A stretch of DNA of 64,000 nt, taken from positions 1 to 64,000 of the forward strand of contig NZ_JANFLU010000005.1 in assembly GCF_024385525.1 (NCBI RefSeq), given 5' to 3'. The notes under the pieces were generated by a model. It worked only from the letters and a program-made list of their open reading frames with translations, was not told where the DNA came from and made no database searches. Positions 20,004-29,490 of this stretch are shown piece after piece; position 1 is the stretch's first letter; every line of letters starts with the position of its first letter. Source of the DNA: Arthrobacter sp. zg-Y238 (GTDB lineage Bacteria > Actinomycetota > Actinomycetes > Actinomycetales > Micrococcaceae). The position numbers and the translations under genes were made by a program.

Positions 20004-21434
20004 GTGAGCGAGCAGCCCCCTGGCTGGACCTTGGACCCTGACCGTGCGCTGCCGGCCGAGCCCGGTGTGAGGGCACTTGCCCGCGAAATCTACGCGGCCA
20101 CGTCCCGGCTGCCGATCGTATCCATGCACGGGCATGTGGAAGTGGACCTGCTCGTGCAGGACTCTGCGTTCGAGAACCCGGCTGAATTGTTCGTCATACC
20201 GGACCACTATCTGGTCCGGATGCTGGTTTCCCAGGGAGAAAGTCCCGCGGACCTGGGAATTCCCACGCATGACGGCACACCCTTTGAAACCGATCCCCGG
20301 GAGATCTGGCGCCGGTTCTGCCGGAACTGGAAGCTTTTCCGCGGAACCCCCACCCGTTACTGGCTTGAGCATGAGCTGGCGGTGGTTTTCGGTGCGCCGG
20401 TGCCGCCGTCGGAAGAGGCCGCCGATGAGCTCTACGATTTCCTCCTGGACACCCTGTCCCGGGAGGAATTCCGCCCCCGTGCACTGCTGGACGCCTTCAA
20501 CGTGGAGCTGCTCGCCACCACCGATTCCGCAGCATCCACCCTGGCCGGGCATCGCAAACTTGCGGAAACCGACGGCCGCCAGCGGGTCCTTCCCACTTTC
20601 CGTCCGGACGACCTGCTGCATATCCGCAGGCCCGGCTGGGTTGCGGATATCCGGGAACTCTCCGAAGTCTCCGGCATCGAGGCAGGGGACTTCGACTCCT
20701 TCCTGGCGGCATTGCGCGGGCGCCGGGCAGCCTTCCTGCAGGCAGGAGCACGGGCCACGGACCATGGGCACCTGAGTGCGGACACCACGCCGCTGGACCC
20801 TGCCGACGCCCGGGAAATCTACGCCGCAGGACTGCGCGGAGAAGCCAGCCCGGCGCAGGCCGACGCGTTTGCCGGCGGAATGCTGTTCGAGATGGCGCGC
20901 ATGTCCGCCGAGGACGGATTGGTTATGCAGCTGCATCCCGGGGTGCTCCGCAACCACCACCGGGGCATCCGGACCCGGTACGGAACGGACCAGGGGTTCG
21001 ACATTCCGGTGCGGGTGGAATTCACCAGGGCACTGCAGCCGCTGCTGAACAGCTTTGGTATGGATCCGGCTTTCCGCATGGTCGTCTTCACTACTGATGA
21101 AACGGTCTATTCCCGCGAGCTTGCCCCGCTGGCGGGGGCCTATCCGGGGCTTCGGCTCGGCGCGCCCTGGTGGTTCCTGGACAGCCCCGAGCAGATGCGC
21201 CGGTTCCGTGAATCGGCGGTGGAGACGGCCGGCTTCTACAACACCAGCGGATTTGTCGATGACACCCGGGCGCTCGCCTCGATCCCGGCGCGCCACGACC
21301 TGGCCCGGCGGATTGATGCGGGGTTCCTGGCCCGGCTGGTTGCCGAGGGCAGGCTCGGCCTCGATGAAGCGGTGGAAACGGGTGCCGACCTCGCCTACCA
21401 CCTGCCCCTGCAGTCCTACGCGCCCCGCTCCTGA
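20004..21434 (+). CDS. uxaC: Glucuronate/galacturonate isomerase UxaC
   Basis: Isomerises D-glucuronate to D-fructuronate and D-galacturonate to D-tagaturonate, the first catabolic step. The 476 aa match the usual length of about 470. Seen: metal-binding HGH (residues 42 and 44), [56 protein letters not shown] and [21 protein letters not shown], all characteristic of uronate isomerases (amidohydrolase superfamily). The GTG at 20004 has GGAGAGG at 19992-19998; the open frame begins earlier, but the family start matches this GTG. First gene of the plus arm uxaC-manD-uxaA-eda-kdgK. Confidence 0.95.
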   Translation: MSEQPPGWTLDPDRALPAEPGVRALAREIYAATSRLPIVSMHGHVEVDLLVQDSAFENPAELFVIPDHYLVRMLVSQGESPADLGIPTHDGTPFETDPREIWRRFCRNWKLFRGTPTRYWLEHELAVVFGAPVPPSEEAADELYDFLLDTLSREEFRPRALLDAFNVELLATTDSAASTLAGHRKLAETDGRQRVLPTFRPDDLLHIRRPGWVADIRELSEVSGIEAGDFDSFLAALRGRRAAFLQAGARATDHGHLSADTTPLDPADAREIYAAGLRGEASPAQADAFAGGMLFEMARMSAEDGLVMQLHPGVLRNHHRGIRTRYGTDQGFDIPVRVEFTRALQPLLNSFGMDPAFRMVVFTTDETVYSRELAPLAGAYPGLRLGAPWWFLDSPEQMRRFRESAVETAGFYNTSGFVDDTRALASIPARHDLARRIDAGFLARLVAEGRLGLDEAVETGADLAYHLPLQSYAPRS

Positions 21435-21471
21435 TTCCCTGCCTGCCGAACACCTGACCCAAGGAGAGACC

Positions 21472-22698
21472 ATGGCAATCCGCTCCGCAGAAGTGCTGGT
21501 CACCAGTCCGGGCCGCAATTTTGTCACCCTGCGGCTGACCACCGATTCCGGCGTCGTCGGGCTGGGTGACGCCACGGTAAACGGCCGTGAACTGGCAGTA
21601 GCCGCCTACCTGCGGGAACACGTGGTGCCGCTACTGATCGGGCGGGATGAACGGCGTATCGAAGACACCTGGCAGTACCTGTACCGCGGCGCGTATTGGC
21701 GGCGGGGCCCAATCACCATGGCGGCCATCGCCGCCGTCGATGTTGCCTTGTGGGACATCCTGGCCAAGGAGGCAGGGCTGCCGCTCTACCGGCTGCTGGG
21801 CGGTGCTTCACGGACGGGGTGCCTGGCCTACGGGCATGCCTCCGGCAGCAGCATGGATACGCTTTTCACCTCGATCCGGAACCATCTGGACGAGGGCTTC
21901 AAGGCAATCCGGGTACAGACCGGCGTTCCGGGCCTGGGCCAGATCTACGGCGTGGCCACGGACCAGCGGCCGGGACAGCGCTACGACTACGAGCCGGCGC
22001 TGCGGGCTCCGCTGCCCGCCGAGGAAGCGTGGGACACGCGGGCGTACCTGCGCCACGTGCCGGAAGTCTTCGCCGCCGTCCGGCGGGAGTTCGGGCCCGA
22101 ACTCGTCCTGCTGCATGACGGCCACCACCGGATGACCCCCAACCAGGCGGCGGCACTGGGGAAAACGCTGGAACCGTACGATCTCTTTTGGCTCGAGGAC
22201 TGCACGCCGGCGGAGAACCAGGAAGCCCTGCGGCGGGTACGGTCCCAAACCACGGTTCCGCTGGCCATCGGCGAAGTGTTCAACAGCGTCTACGACTACC
22301 AGACCCTGATCACTGAACAGCTCATCGACTATGTCCGCTCCGCAGTCACGCATACGGGTGGAATCACGGCCCTGCGGAAACTGATGGACTTCGCAGCGGT
22401 GTATTCGATCAAATCCGGCTTCCACGGGCCAACCGATATTTCCCCGGTAGGCCAGGCCGCCCAGCTGCACCTGGGCCTGGCGCTGCACAACTTCGGCATC
22501 CAGGAGTATATGAAGCACTCCGCCGACACGCTGCGGGTGTTCCGGACCAGCTATGCGTTTTCCGACGGGTTGCTGCATCCGGGCGACCAGCCGGGTCTGG
22601 GTGTGGAGTACGACGACGAGCTGGCCAAGTCCTTCGACTACGCCCCGGCCTATCTGCCCGTGAACCGGTTGCTGGACGGGACGGTGCATGACTGGTGA
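21472..22698 (+). CDS. manD: Mannonate dehydratase of the enolase superfamily (ManD/RspA type)
   Basis: Dehydrates D-mannonate to 2-keto-3-deoxygluconate. At 408 aa, residues agree with the characterised ManD subgroup: Arg147, Tyr159, metal ligands Asp216, Glu242 and Glu268, and His218 and His318 in the expected loops ([27 protein letters not shown]). AAGGAGAG precedes the ATG at 21472 at ideal spacing; the longer open frame starts inside uxaC and is rejected. Many RspA-like members are poor or inactive dehydratases, but this one sits in a complete uronate operon in place of the unrelated UxuA, which supports a true mannonate role. Confidence 0.88.
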   Translation: MAIRSAEVLVTSPGRNFVTLRLTTDSGVVGLGDATVNGRELAVAAYLREHVVPLLIGRDERRIEDTWQYLYRGAYWRRGPITMAAIAAVDVALWDILAKEAGLPLYRLLGGASRTGCLAYGHASGSSMDTLFTSIRNHLDEGFKAIRVQTGVPGLGQIYGVATDQRPGQRYDYEPALRAPLPAEEAWDTRAYLRHVPEVFAAVRREFGPELVLLHDGHHRMTPNQAAALGKTLEPYDLFWLEDCTPAENQEALRRVRSQTTVPLAIGEVFNSVYDYQTLITEQLIDYVRSAVTHTGGITALRKLMDFAAVYSIKSGFHGPTDISPVGQAAQLHLGLALHNFGIQEYMKHSADTLRVFRTSYAFSDGLLHPGDQPGLGVEYDDELAKSFDYAPAYLPVNRLLDGTVHDW

Positions 22699-24218
22699 GC
22701 GCGTCCCAGAGTTCCGTCCTGCGTCTCTCACCCGCCGACGAGGTAGGCGTAGCGCTGCGCTTGTTGCCGGCCGGCGTCGGGCTCAATGGACCGGACGGGG
22801 GAATCCTGATCCCGGCCGCCGACATCCCGCAGGGGCACAAAATCGCCCTGGTGGATCTTCCAGCCGGCGCGACGGTCCACAAGTACGGTCAGGCCATCGG
22901 GCGGACGACGTCGGCGGTCGCGGCGGGCGGGCACGTCCACAGCCATAACCTCGCCATGGCGGAGACAGCGGCGGCCTACGAGTTCGGGACCGCCCGGTTC
23001 CAGCCGCCGGCCGAGGAGGGCCGGCACTTCCGGGGCTACCGCCGGCGCAACGGTCTGGCTGGAACCAGGAACTACATCGGGATCCTGACCTCGGTCAACT
23101 GTTCGGCCGGCACCGCCCGGATGATCGCCGATCAGTTCCGCGGACCGGTCCTGGACGCCTTTCCCAATGTCGACGGCGTGATGGCGCTGACCCATTCAAG
23201 CGGCTGCGGAATGGTGCTGGGGAGCCCCGGGGCCGAGGTGCTGTTCCGCACCCTGTCCGGTTATGCCCGGCACCCCAATTTCGCCGGACTGCTTGTGGTT
23301 GGGCTGGGCTGCGAAATGCTGCAGGCAGACCGGCTCATTGACGACACCGTATCGGCCGACGTCGTGGAGCGGCTGGTGATCCAGGAGTCCGGCGGGGTGC
23401 GTGCCTCGGTCCGGGCCGGCGTCGAACTGGTCCGGCAGATGCTGCCGGTGGTGAACCGGCTGCAGCGCATTCCGATCGATGCCGCCGAACTGGTGCTCGG
23501 GATGAACTGCGGCGGATCGGACGGCTATTCGGGGATCACCGCGAACCCGGCGCTGGGCGTCGCGTCCGACCGCCTGATCGGCTGCGGCGGCACGTCGGTA
23601 CTGGCGGAAACTCCGGAAGTCTTCGGGGCGGAGCATCTGCTGACCCGCAGGGCGGTCTCCCGGGCGGTCGGCGAGCGCCTGCTCGAGCGGCTGCAATGGT
23701 GGCAGGAATACACGGGGCATGGAGGGGGCAGCCTGGACAACAACCCGTCACCGGGCAACAAGGCCGGGGGACTAACCACCATTCTGGAGAAGTCGCTGGG
23801 GGCAGTGGCCAAAGCAGGCCGGGCAGAGCTGCGTGAAGTGGTCGACTACGCAGGACGGATCCGCGGGCCGGGGCTGGTGTTTATGGATACTCCGGGTTAC
23901 GACCCCGTTTCAGTCACCGGCATTGTCGCCGGCGGAGCGAACGTAGTGTGCTTCACCACGGGGAGGGGTTCCGTTCTGGGCTGCCGGCCCGCCCCCAGCA
24001 TCAAGCTCGGCACAAACACGGAACTCTTCCGGCGGATGCCGGAAGACATCGATATCAACTGCGGCGAAATCATCGATTCAGGTGTGGGTGTCGAGGAAAT
24101 GGGCGCCCGGATTTTCGCTCGGATTCTTGAAACAGCTTCCGGCCGGCAGACGGTGAGTGAAGAACTGGAACTCGGACAAGAGGAGTTTGTGCCATGGCAG
24201 CTGGGAGCAGTTACGTGA
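22695..24218 (+). CDS. uxaA: Altronate dehydratase UxaA-like
   Basis: UxaA-family hydro-lyase, 507 aa, expected to convert D-altronate to 2-keto-3-deoxygluconate. It contains the small N-terminal SAF domain (about residues 10-90, with [11 protein letters not shown]) fused to the large UxaA catalytic domain from [20 protein letters not shown] onward; conserved segments include [18 protein letters not shown] and [16 protein letters not shown]. The GTG at 22695 overlaps the manD stop (GTGA). With manD, both branches of hexuronate breakdown are covered. Other UxaA-like proteins act on galactarate or sulfolactate, so substrate is inferred from context. Confidence 0.88.
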   Translation: MSASQSSVLRLSPADEVGVALRLLPAGVGLNGPDGGILIPAADIPQGHKIALVDLPAGATVHKYGQAIGRTTSAVAAGGHVHSHNLAMAETAAAYEFGTARFQPPAEEGRHFRGYRRRNGLAGTRNYIGILTSVNCSAGTARMIADQFRGPVLDAFPNVDGVMALTHSSGCGMVLGSPGAEVLFRTLSGYARHPNFAGLLVVGLGCEMLQADRLIDDTVSADVVERLVIQESGGVRASVRAGVELVRQMLPVVNRLQRIPIDAAELVLGMNCGGSDGYSGITANPALGVASDRLIGCGGTSVLAETPEVFGAEHLLTRRAVSRAVGERLLERLQWWQEYTGHGGGSLDNNPSPGNKAGGLTTILEKSLGAVAKAGRAELREVVDYAGRIRGPGLVFMDTPGYDPVSVTGIVAGGANVVCFTTGRGSVLGCRPAPSIKLGTNTELFRRMPEDIDINCGEIIDSGVGVEEMGARIFARILETASGRQTVSEELELGQEEFVPWQLGAVT

Positions 24219-24913
24219 GCGCCGCGGGAAGCGCAGGGCCGCTGCGGCGTCCGGCGCCGGATGCCGGGGCCTGGCTGGCTGAACTGGCAGCTTCCCCGCT
24301 CATCGTGGTCCTCCGTGCGCGGCACGCCTCGGAGTACGCCCCGGTGATGGAAGCCTTGCTGGAAGGCGGAGTGAGGCACGTGGAACTGACCCTAAGCACC
24401 GCCGGAGTGCTGGAAGCGTTGGGGGACCTTGTCCGCCAATACGGCGCGGACGCGAGGATCGGCGTCGGCACGGTCACGGATGCAGTATCCGCCGGCAGCC
24501 TGATCGGGGCCGGAGCGGGATTCCTCGTCACCCCGGTGATGAGCGTTGAGGTGGTGGCTACCGCCACGGCCGCCGGCATTCCCGTGGTTCCCGGCGGCTT
24601 GACTCCCACTGAGCTTTACGCCGGCTGGCAGGCGGGTGCGCCGGCGGTCAAGGTGTTTCCGGCGTCGCTGGTCGGGCCCGGCTACGTTTCGCAGCTGCGC
24701 GGACCGTTTCCGGATATCCAGGTGATTCCGTCCGGTGGTATCGGAACGGAGGAAGCGGATGCATGGCTGCGGGCCGGAGCCCTGGCCGTGGGCATGGGCG
24801 GTCCGCTGGTCCAGGATGCCTTCGCCGGCGGCAGCCTGGCGGGACTGAAGGAGCGCTCGCGGAAACTCGTTGCCGCAGTGGCAGCAGCGCGCGGGAGCGG
24901 GACCGGGCAGTGA
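24194..24913 (+). CDS. eda: KDPG/KHG aldolase Eda
   Basis: Cleaves 2-keto-3-deoxy-6-phosphogluconate to pyruvate and glyceraldehyde-3-phosphate. The TIM-barrel signatures are present: HVELTLSTAG (catalytic Glu), GVGTVTD, VPVVPGGLTPTE, Schiff-base Lys in AVKVFPAS, and IPSGGI phosphate loop. Two starts are possible: ATG at 24194 (239 aa) behind AGGAG, or GTG at 24215 (232 aa) behind GGGAG and overlapping the uxaA stop as GTGA like its neighbours. I report the longer; the first seven residues are the only difference. The N-terminus is somewhat longer than E. coli Eda. Confidence 0.93.
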   Translation: MAAGSSYVSAAGSAGPLRRPAPDAGAWLAELAASPLIVVLRARHASEYAPVMEALLEGGVRHVELTLSTAGVLEALGDLVRQYGADARIGVGTVTDAVSAGSLIGAGAGFLVTPVMSVEVVATATAAGIPVVPGGLTPTELYAGWQAGAPAVKVFPASLVGPGYVSQLRGPFPDIQVIPSGGIGTEEADAWLRAGALAVGMGGPLVQDAFAGGSLAGLKERSRKLVAAVAAARGSGTGQ

Positions 24914-25914
24914 GCACGCCTTCATCCCGCGGACCGGTCGCCGCCGCAGCGGGGCCGGAGGAATTCCAGCCCGCGGAGGTAGTCACGCTGGGCGAAACCA
25001 TGGCCGTGCTGCGTTCGCAGCATCCGGGACCGCTGGCCCATGCCGGCAGCCTGGACACGGGCATCGGCGGTGCGGAGAGCAACGTCGCCATCGGGCTTCG
25101 CCGGCTCGGCGTGGACGTCGCCTGGGTTGGAAGGGTTGGTGCTGACAGCCTTGGCGAGCTGGTGCTGAGGGAATTACGGGCTGAAGGACTCCGGGTGCTG
25201 GCCCGTGTCGATCCCGAAGCACGCACCGGGTTGATGATCAAGGAACGGCGGACGCAGGAGACCGTAAAAGTCTGGTACTACCGCAACGGCAGCGCCGGTT
25301 CCCGGCTCACTGTCGGGGATGTGCCGGCCGAGGCCATCGCCGGGGCACGCCTGCTGCACATTACGGGGATTACGCCGGCGCTCTCCGCGTCCGCTGCCGA
25401 GGCGGTCCGCTTCGCCGTCGACTGTGCGCACGACGCCGGAACCCAGGTATCACTGGACCTCAACTACCGCTCGGCGCTGTGGACCCCGGAGCAGGCCGCA
25501 CCGGTGCTGCGGAAGCTGATAGCAGACGCCGACATACTGTTCGCCGGCCTGGACGAGGCCGCCATTGCCCTCGGTGCTCCGCACCGGCCGGAACGGATGG
25601 CTGCCCTGCTGGCGGGCATGGGGCCGCACCAGGTGCTGCTGAAACTCGGGCCGGAGGGCGCCCTGGGACTGATCGACGGCAGCGAATACGCGCAGGACGC
25701 CGTGCAGATCCAGGCGGTCGATACCGTAGGCGCCGGTGACGCCTTCGTAGCCGGTTACCTGGCTGAACTCCTTGCCGGGGAAGGGCCGAAGGCGCGGCTA
25801 CAGACCGCTGTCCGGACCGGTGCCTTTGCCTGCCTGGGTCCGGGTGACTGGGAGAGCCTGCCGCACAGGAACGAGCTCGGCCTGCTGGATACCGCCGAAG
25901 GTGTTCAGCGGTAA
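24910..25914 (+). CDS. kdgK: 2-keto-3-deoxygluconate kinase KdgK
   Basis: PfkB/ribokinase-family sugar kinase, 334 aa, phosphorylating KDG to KDPG for Eda. Seen: ETMAVLR start region, GGAESNVAIGLRRLG substrate loop, KVWYYRNGSAGSRL, LDLNYRSALW, and the C-terminal DTVGAGDAFVAGYL motif with catalytic Asp. The GTG at 24910 overlaps the eda stop as GTGA; the frame remains open upstream into eda but that part is not kinase-like. It completes the pathway and is probably the last gene of the plus arm; the next gene follows after 18 bp and could also be cotranscribed. Confidence 0.93.
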   Translation: MSTPSSRGPVAAAAGPEEFQPAEVVTLGETMAVLRSQHPGPLAHAGSLDTGIGGAESNVAIGLRRLGVDVAWVGRVGADSLGELVLRELRAEGLRVLARVDPEARTGLMIKERRTQETVKVWYYRNGSAGSRLTVGDVPAEAIAGARLLHITGITPALSASAAEAVRFAVDCAHDAGTQVSLDLNYRSALWTPEQAAPVLRKLIADADILFAGLDEAAIALGAPHRPERMAALLAGMGPHQVLLKLGPEGALGLIDGSEYAQDAVQIQAVDTVGAGDAFVAGYLAELLAGEGPKARLQTAVRTGAFACLGPGDWESLPHRNELGLLDTAEGVQR

Positions 25915-25932
25915 ACGGGACACAGTGGCAGT

Positions 25933-26988
25933 ATGGTGCCCATGACTTATGTTGCTGCGGACAACCGATACGAATCCATGCCCTACCGACGCGTCGGACA
26001 GAGCGGACTCCAGCTCCCGGCGGTCTCGCTGGGACTGTGGCACAACTTTGGCGATGACAAGCCCTTTGAAACCCAGCGGGCCATCCTGCGGCGGGCCTTT
26101 GACCTTGGCGTCACCCACTTTGACCTGGCGAATAACTACGGCCCGCCCTACGGCTCCGCCGAAACGAACTTCGGCAGGCACTTCCGGGACGACTTCCGTC
26201 CGTACCGCGACGAGCTGGTGATCTCCAGCAAGGCCGGCTACGACATGTGGCCGGGCCCCTACGGCAACTGGGGATCCCGCAAGTACCTGCTCTCCTCCCT
26301 GGACCAGTCACTGGAACGCATGGGCCTGGACTACGTGGACATCTTCTACAGCCACCGCCCGGACCCCGAAACCCCGCTGGAGGAAACCATGGGGGCCCTG
26401 GACACGGCAGTGCGGTCCGGCCGGGCCCTCTACGCAGGCATCTCCTCCTACTCGCCGGAAAAGACCATCGAAGCGGCCCGGATTCTCCGCGAGATGGGCA
26501 CCCCGCTGCTGATCCACCAGCCCTCCTACTCCATGCTGAACCGCTGGGTGGAAGACGGCCAGCCGGACCTGTTCGCAGCCTTGGACGAAGTAGGTGCAGG
26601 TTCCATTGCCTTCTCGCCGCTGGCCCAGGGGCTGCTTACCAATAAATACCTCAACGGCGTACCGGAGGACTCCCGTGCGGCTGCCGGAAAGTCCCTGGAC
26701 CAGTCCCAGCTCTCGGAAGAGAACCTGGAACGGGTGCGGGGGCTCAACAGCATCGCCGAATCACGCGGCCAGAGCCTGGCCCAGATGGCCATCGCCTGGG
26801 TGCTGCGCAGCCGTCCCGACAGTGCGTCCATCACCTCGGCCCTGATCGGCGCCTCAAGCGTGAAGCAGCTGGAAGACTCGCTGGCTGCCGTGAACAATCT
26901 GGAGTTCACCGCGGACGAGCTGCGCCGGATCGACGAATACGCTGTCGATTCCAAGATCAACCTCTGGGCAGCAGCCCTCGACGCGTAA
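25933..26988 (+). CDS. Aldo/keto reductase (YghZ/L-glyceraldehyde-3-phosphate reductase type)
   Basis: NADPH-dependent oxidoreductase, 351 aa, of the AKR14/YghZ-like group. Seen: YRRVGQSGLQLPAVSLGLW start, FDLANNYGPPYGSAE (catalytic Asp and Tyr), VISSKAGY with catalytic Lys, YSHRPDPETPLEE with catalytic His, and C-terminal cofactor-binding IGASSVKQLEDSL. E. coli YghZ reduces L-glyceraldehyde-3-phosphate and methylglyoxal. It follows kdgK by 18 bp, so it may be read with the uronate operon, but it is also a common stand-alone detoxification gene. An in-frame ATG at 25942 is an alternative start. Confidence 0.88.
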   Translation: MVPMTYVAADNRYESMPYRRVGQSGLQLPAVSLGLWHNFGDDKPFETQRAILRRAFDLGVTHFDLANNYGPPYGSAETNFGRHFRDDFRPYRDELVISSKAGYDMWPGPYGNWGSRKYLLSSLDQSLERMGLDYVDIFYSHRPDPETPLEETMGALDTAVRSGRALYAGISSYSPEKTIEAARILREMGTPLLIHQPSYSMLNRWVEDGQPDLFAALDEVGAGSIAFSPLAQGLLTNKYLNGVPEDSRAAAGKSLDQSQLSEENLERVRGLNSIAESRGQSLAQMAIAWVLRSRPDSASITSALIGASSVKQLEDSLAAVNNLEFTADELRRIDEYAVDSKINLWAAALDA

Positions 26989-27513
26989 ATGGGAGCACTG
27001 ACCATCCGGGAGGCCCGGCCCGGTGACTGGCCTGCCGTCTGGAACCTGATGGAACCCATCGTGCGTGCCGGAGAAACCTACTGCTGGGACACCGGCACCA
27101 CCGAGGAGCAGGCCCGGCGGCTGTGGCTGGAGCCTGCTCCCACTGTGGTGTTCGTTGCCCTGCAGGACGGCAGCGTAGCCGGGACCGCGCAGCTGCACCC
27201 CAACAAGTCCGGCAACGGTAGCCACGTAGCCAACGCCTCCTTCATGACTGCCTCGGAGTTCAGCGGCCAGGGTGTTGCGCGGGCACTCGGCGAGCACGTG
27301 CTGGCCGAGGCAGCCCGCCGCGGTTACCGCTCAATGCAGTTCAACGCCGTGGTGGAAACCAACATCCGGGCAGTGGCGCTGTGGCAGTCCCTCGGCTTTT
27401 CGATCCTCGCCACCGTGCCCGAAGCCTTCCGGCATCCTGTCGAAGGGCTGACCGGCCTGCACATCATGCACCGGACCCTGGACCTGGAGGGGAGTGAAAG
27501 AATAGGGACGTGA
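26989..27513 (+). CDS. GNAT-family N-acetyltransferase
   Basis: 174 aa. GCN5-related fold: TIREARPGDWPAVWNLMEPIV at the N-terminus, the acetyl-CoA loop region GQGVARALGEHVLAEAARRG (about residues 87-106), and the terminal MQFNAVVETNIRAVALWQSLGF motif. The start codon directly follows the stop of the reductase gene, and its end overlaps the alr GTG as GTGA. Nothing in the sequence fixes the substrate; homologues next to alr are often annotated only by fold. Cytosolic. Confidence 0.88.
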   Translation: MGALTIREARPGDWPAVWNLMEPIVRAGETYCWDTGTTEEQARRLWLEPAPTVVFVALQDGSVAGTAQLHPNKSGNGSHVANASFMTASEFSGQGVARALGEHVLAEAARRGYRSMQFNAVVETNIRAVALWQSLGFSILATVPEAFRHPVEGLTGLHIMHRTLDLEGSERIGT

Positions 27514-28760
27514 ACTACCCTGAATTCCGGCCCCCGGCCGAACGTGCTGCCGTAATCGACCTGGCTGCCATCCGGCACAATGTCCGCCACCTGGCCCACG
27601 TGGTCAGCCCCGCCCGCGTCATGGCAGTAGTCAAGGCTGACGCCTACGGGCACGGCGCCGTCGAGACCGCGCGTGCCGCAGTCGAGGCCGGCGCGGCCTG
27701 GCTGGGCGTCGCGCACATCAGTGAAGCGCTGGCACTCCGGGCCGCAGGCATCACCGAACCGGTCCTTGCCTGGCTGCATACGCGGAATGCCGAATTCGGT
27801 GAAGCCATCCGGGCCAACGTGGATCTTGGGGTTTCCGGTTGGGATCTGGACGCCGTGGTCGCAGCCGCCCGGGAACTGGAAATGCCGGCACGGGTACACC
27901 TGAAGATAGACACGGGGCTGGGCCGAAACGGCTGCCCGGAGGACCTCTGGGAAGCCTTTGTGGGGAGGGCCCTGGCCTATCAGGAAGAGGGCCTGCTGCG
28001 CGTGGTCGGCATCTTCTCCCACTTCGCCGTCGCGGACGAACCCCACCGTCCGGAAACCGATGAGCAGCTGCGGAAGTTCCGCGAGGCCGTCGCCGTGGCC
28101 GAAGACGCCGGCGTGGACCGCGAAGTACGGCACATCGCCAATACCCCGGGGGCGTTGTCCCGCCCGGATGCCCACTTTGACCTGGTCCGGATCGGGCTGG
28201 GCATGTACGGGCTGTCGCCGTTCGCCGGACAGACCTCCGAGGAGCTGGGCCTGCGCCCGGCCATGAGCCTGAAGACCACCATCGCTGCGTGCAAGGAAGT
28301 GCCGGCCGGCCAGGGAGTCTCCTACGGGCTGCACTACCGCACCAAGGAGCCGACCACGCTGGCCCTGATCCCGTTGGGCTACGCCGACGGCATCCCCCGG
28401 GTTGCCACCGGCGCACCCGTCCAGGTGGACGGACAGACGTACCCGGTGGTGGGACGCATCGCCATGGACCAGATGGTGATTGACCTGCACCGGACCGGTA
28501 TTGCCGGCACAGCTGATTCCTTCGAGGGCCGGGAAGTCGTTCTCTTCGGCGGCGAGGGCCAGCCGAGCGTCGATGAATGGGCGTCTGCGGCCGGGAGTAT
28601 CAATTACGAGATCATCACCCGGATCAGCGGCCGGGTCCAGCGCGTGTATGTGGACAGCGCAGCGGACGACGACGCATCCGCTCCGCCCATCGCGTTGGAA
28701 GCAGCGCCCGGAGCGCAGGATGCAGAAGGCGAACAGGCACAGGCGGTACAGGCCAAGTGA
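27510..28760 (+). CDS. alr: Alanine racemase Alr
   Basis: PLP enzyme converting L- to D-alanine for peptidoglycan, 416 aa. Seen: AVIDLAAIRHNVRHL, PLP-lysine motif AVVKADAYGHG (about residues 33-43), HLKIDTGLGRNG, the RIGLGMYGLSP region, and YGLHYRTKEPTTLALIPLGYADG with the catalytic Tyr of the second half. The last ~35 residues form a low-complexity Ala/Glu/Gln tail beyond the usual end. GTG start overlaps the GNAT stop. AAGAAT 7 nt before the start resembles a -10 box, so alr may have an internal leaderless promoter as well as read-through. Confidence 0.96.
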   Translation: MNYPEFRPPAERAAVIDLAAIRHNVRHLAHVVSPARVMAVVKADAYGHGAVETARAAVEAGAAWLGVAHISEALALRAAGITEPVLAWLHTRNAEFGEAIRANVDLGVSGWDLDAVVAAARELEMPARVHLKIDTGLGRNGCPEDLWEAFVGRALAYQEEGLLRVVGIFSHFAVADEPHRPETDEQLRKFREAVAVAEDAGVDREVRHIANTPGALSRPDAHFDLVRIGLGMYGLSPFAGQTSEELGLRPAMSLKTTIAACKEVPAGQGVSYGLHYRTKEPTTLALIPLGYADGIPRVATGAPVQVDGQTYPVVGRIAMDQMVIDLHRTGIAGTADSFEGREVVLFGGEGQPSVDEWASAAGSINYEIITRISGRVQRVYVDSAADDDASAPPIALEAAPGAQDAEGEQAQAVQAK

Positions 28761-29284
28761 CGCAGGAACCTGCTTGGGAAGCTGAATTCCGGACCAACGG
28801 TGCCGAAGAGACCCAGGCGCTCGCCGAACGCCTCGGCCGCATCCTGCGCCGCGGGGACCTGCTGCTGCTTACCGGCGAACTGGGCGCCGGTAAAACCACC
28901 TTCACCCAGGGCCTCGGTGCCGGACTCGGGGTGCGGCCGGGCATCATCTCGCCGACCTTCGTCCTGGTCCGCGAACACCCGAACCTCGGGACCGGACCTG
29001 ACCTCATCCACGTGGATGCGTACCGGCTGGGCTCCGAGGGAGAGGTGGACGACATCGACCTCGAAGCCTCACTGGACCGCTCGGTCACGGTGGTTGAGTG
29101 GGGACACGGATTGGTGGAGCACCTCTCCGACAGCCGGCTGGAAGTGACTCTGGTCCGCGCCGTGGGCGGTGACGCTCCGGGCGCCCCGGGCACGGACTAC
29201 TCCGACGAGGACACCGACGAAGAGCGCACCATCCGGGTGGCCGGCTACGGTCCGCGCTGGGCGAAGGCCCCGGACCTGGGCTGA
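28757..29284 (+). CDS. tsaE: tRNA threonylcarbamoyladenosine biosynthesis ATPase TsaE
   Basis: P-loop ATPase that works with TsaB-TsaD in forming t6A37 on ANN-decoding tRNAs. The 175-aa product has Walker A GELGAGKTTFTQGL, SPTFVLVREH, HVDAYRLGS and VVEWGHGL, all TsaE landmarks, followed by a polar Asp/Glu-rich C-terminal extension. The GTG at 28757 overlaps the alr stop as GTGA; the frame is open further upstream but out of register with family homology. In many actinobacteria tsaE-tsaB-rimI-tsaD are contiguous; here an unrelated membrane protein gene stands between tsaE and tsaB. Confidence 0.95.
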   Translation: MTQEPAWEAEFRTNGAEETQALAERLGRILRRGDLLLLTGELGAGKTTFTQGLGAGLGVRPGIISPTFVLVREHPNLGTGPDLIHVDAYRLGSEGEVDDIDLEASLDRSVTVVEWGHGLVEHLSDSRLEVTLVRAVGGDAPGAPGTDYSDEDTDEERTIRVAGYGPRWAKAPDLG

Positions 29285-29324
29285 GAACCTGCACCTGGGC
29301 TGGGGCAGCCGGACGCGGTGCAGG

Positions 29325-29346
29325 CCATGGGTAGTTCTGCCCATGG
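29325..29346. promoter_or_regulatory. Palindromic element, copy 1
   Basis: CCATGGG (29325-29331), 8-nt spacer TAGTTCTG, CCCATGG (29340-29346). The same 7-8-7 arrangement recurs at 37906-37927 with a single spacer change. TAGTGT at 29364-29369 could be the -10 hexamer of a promoter whose -35 zone abuts the element, consistent with an activator or repressor site for the membrane-protein gene at 29491. Confidence 0.65.
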
Positions 29347-29490
29347 CAAAGGCGCCGGATCAGGGTAGTGTTCCGGGGTAGTACACGGAGACACCTCGGC
29401 CGCGGCAGTACCACGGGGCGCTGCCGCGGTGAGCACACTGGGGAAACATGACCGCTTGCGGTGAAGGGGTGGAGAGAAGGTTCAGGAAAT

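Noticed and set aside
19800-21575. 591-aa open frame antisense to uxaC
   Set aside because: Low-complexity Gly/Gln/Arg composition and overlaps a confident uronate isomerase and the control region.
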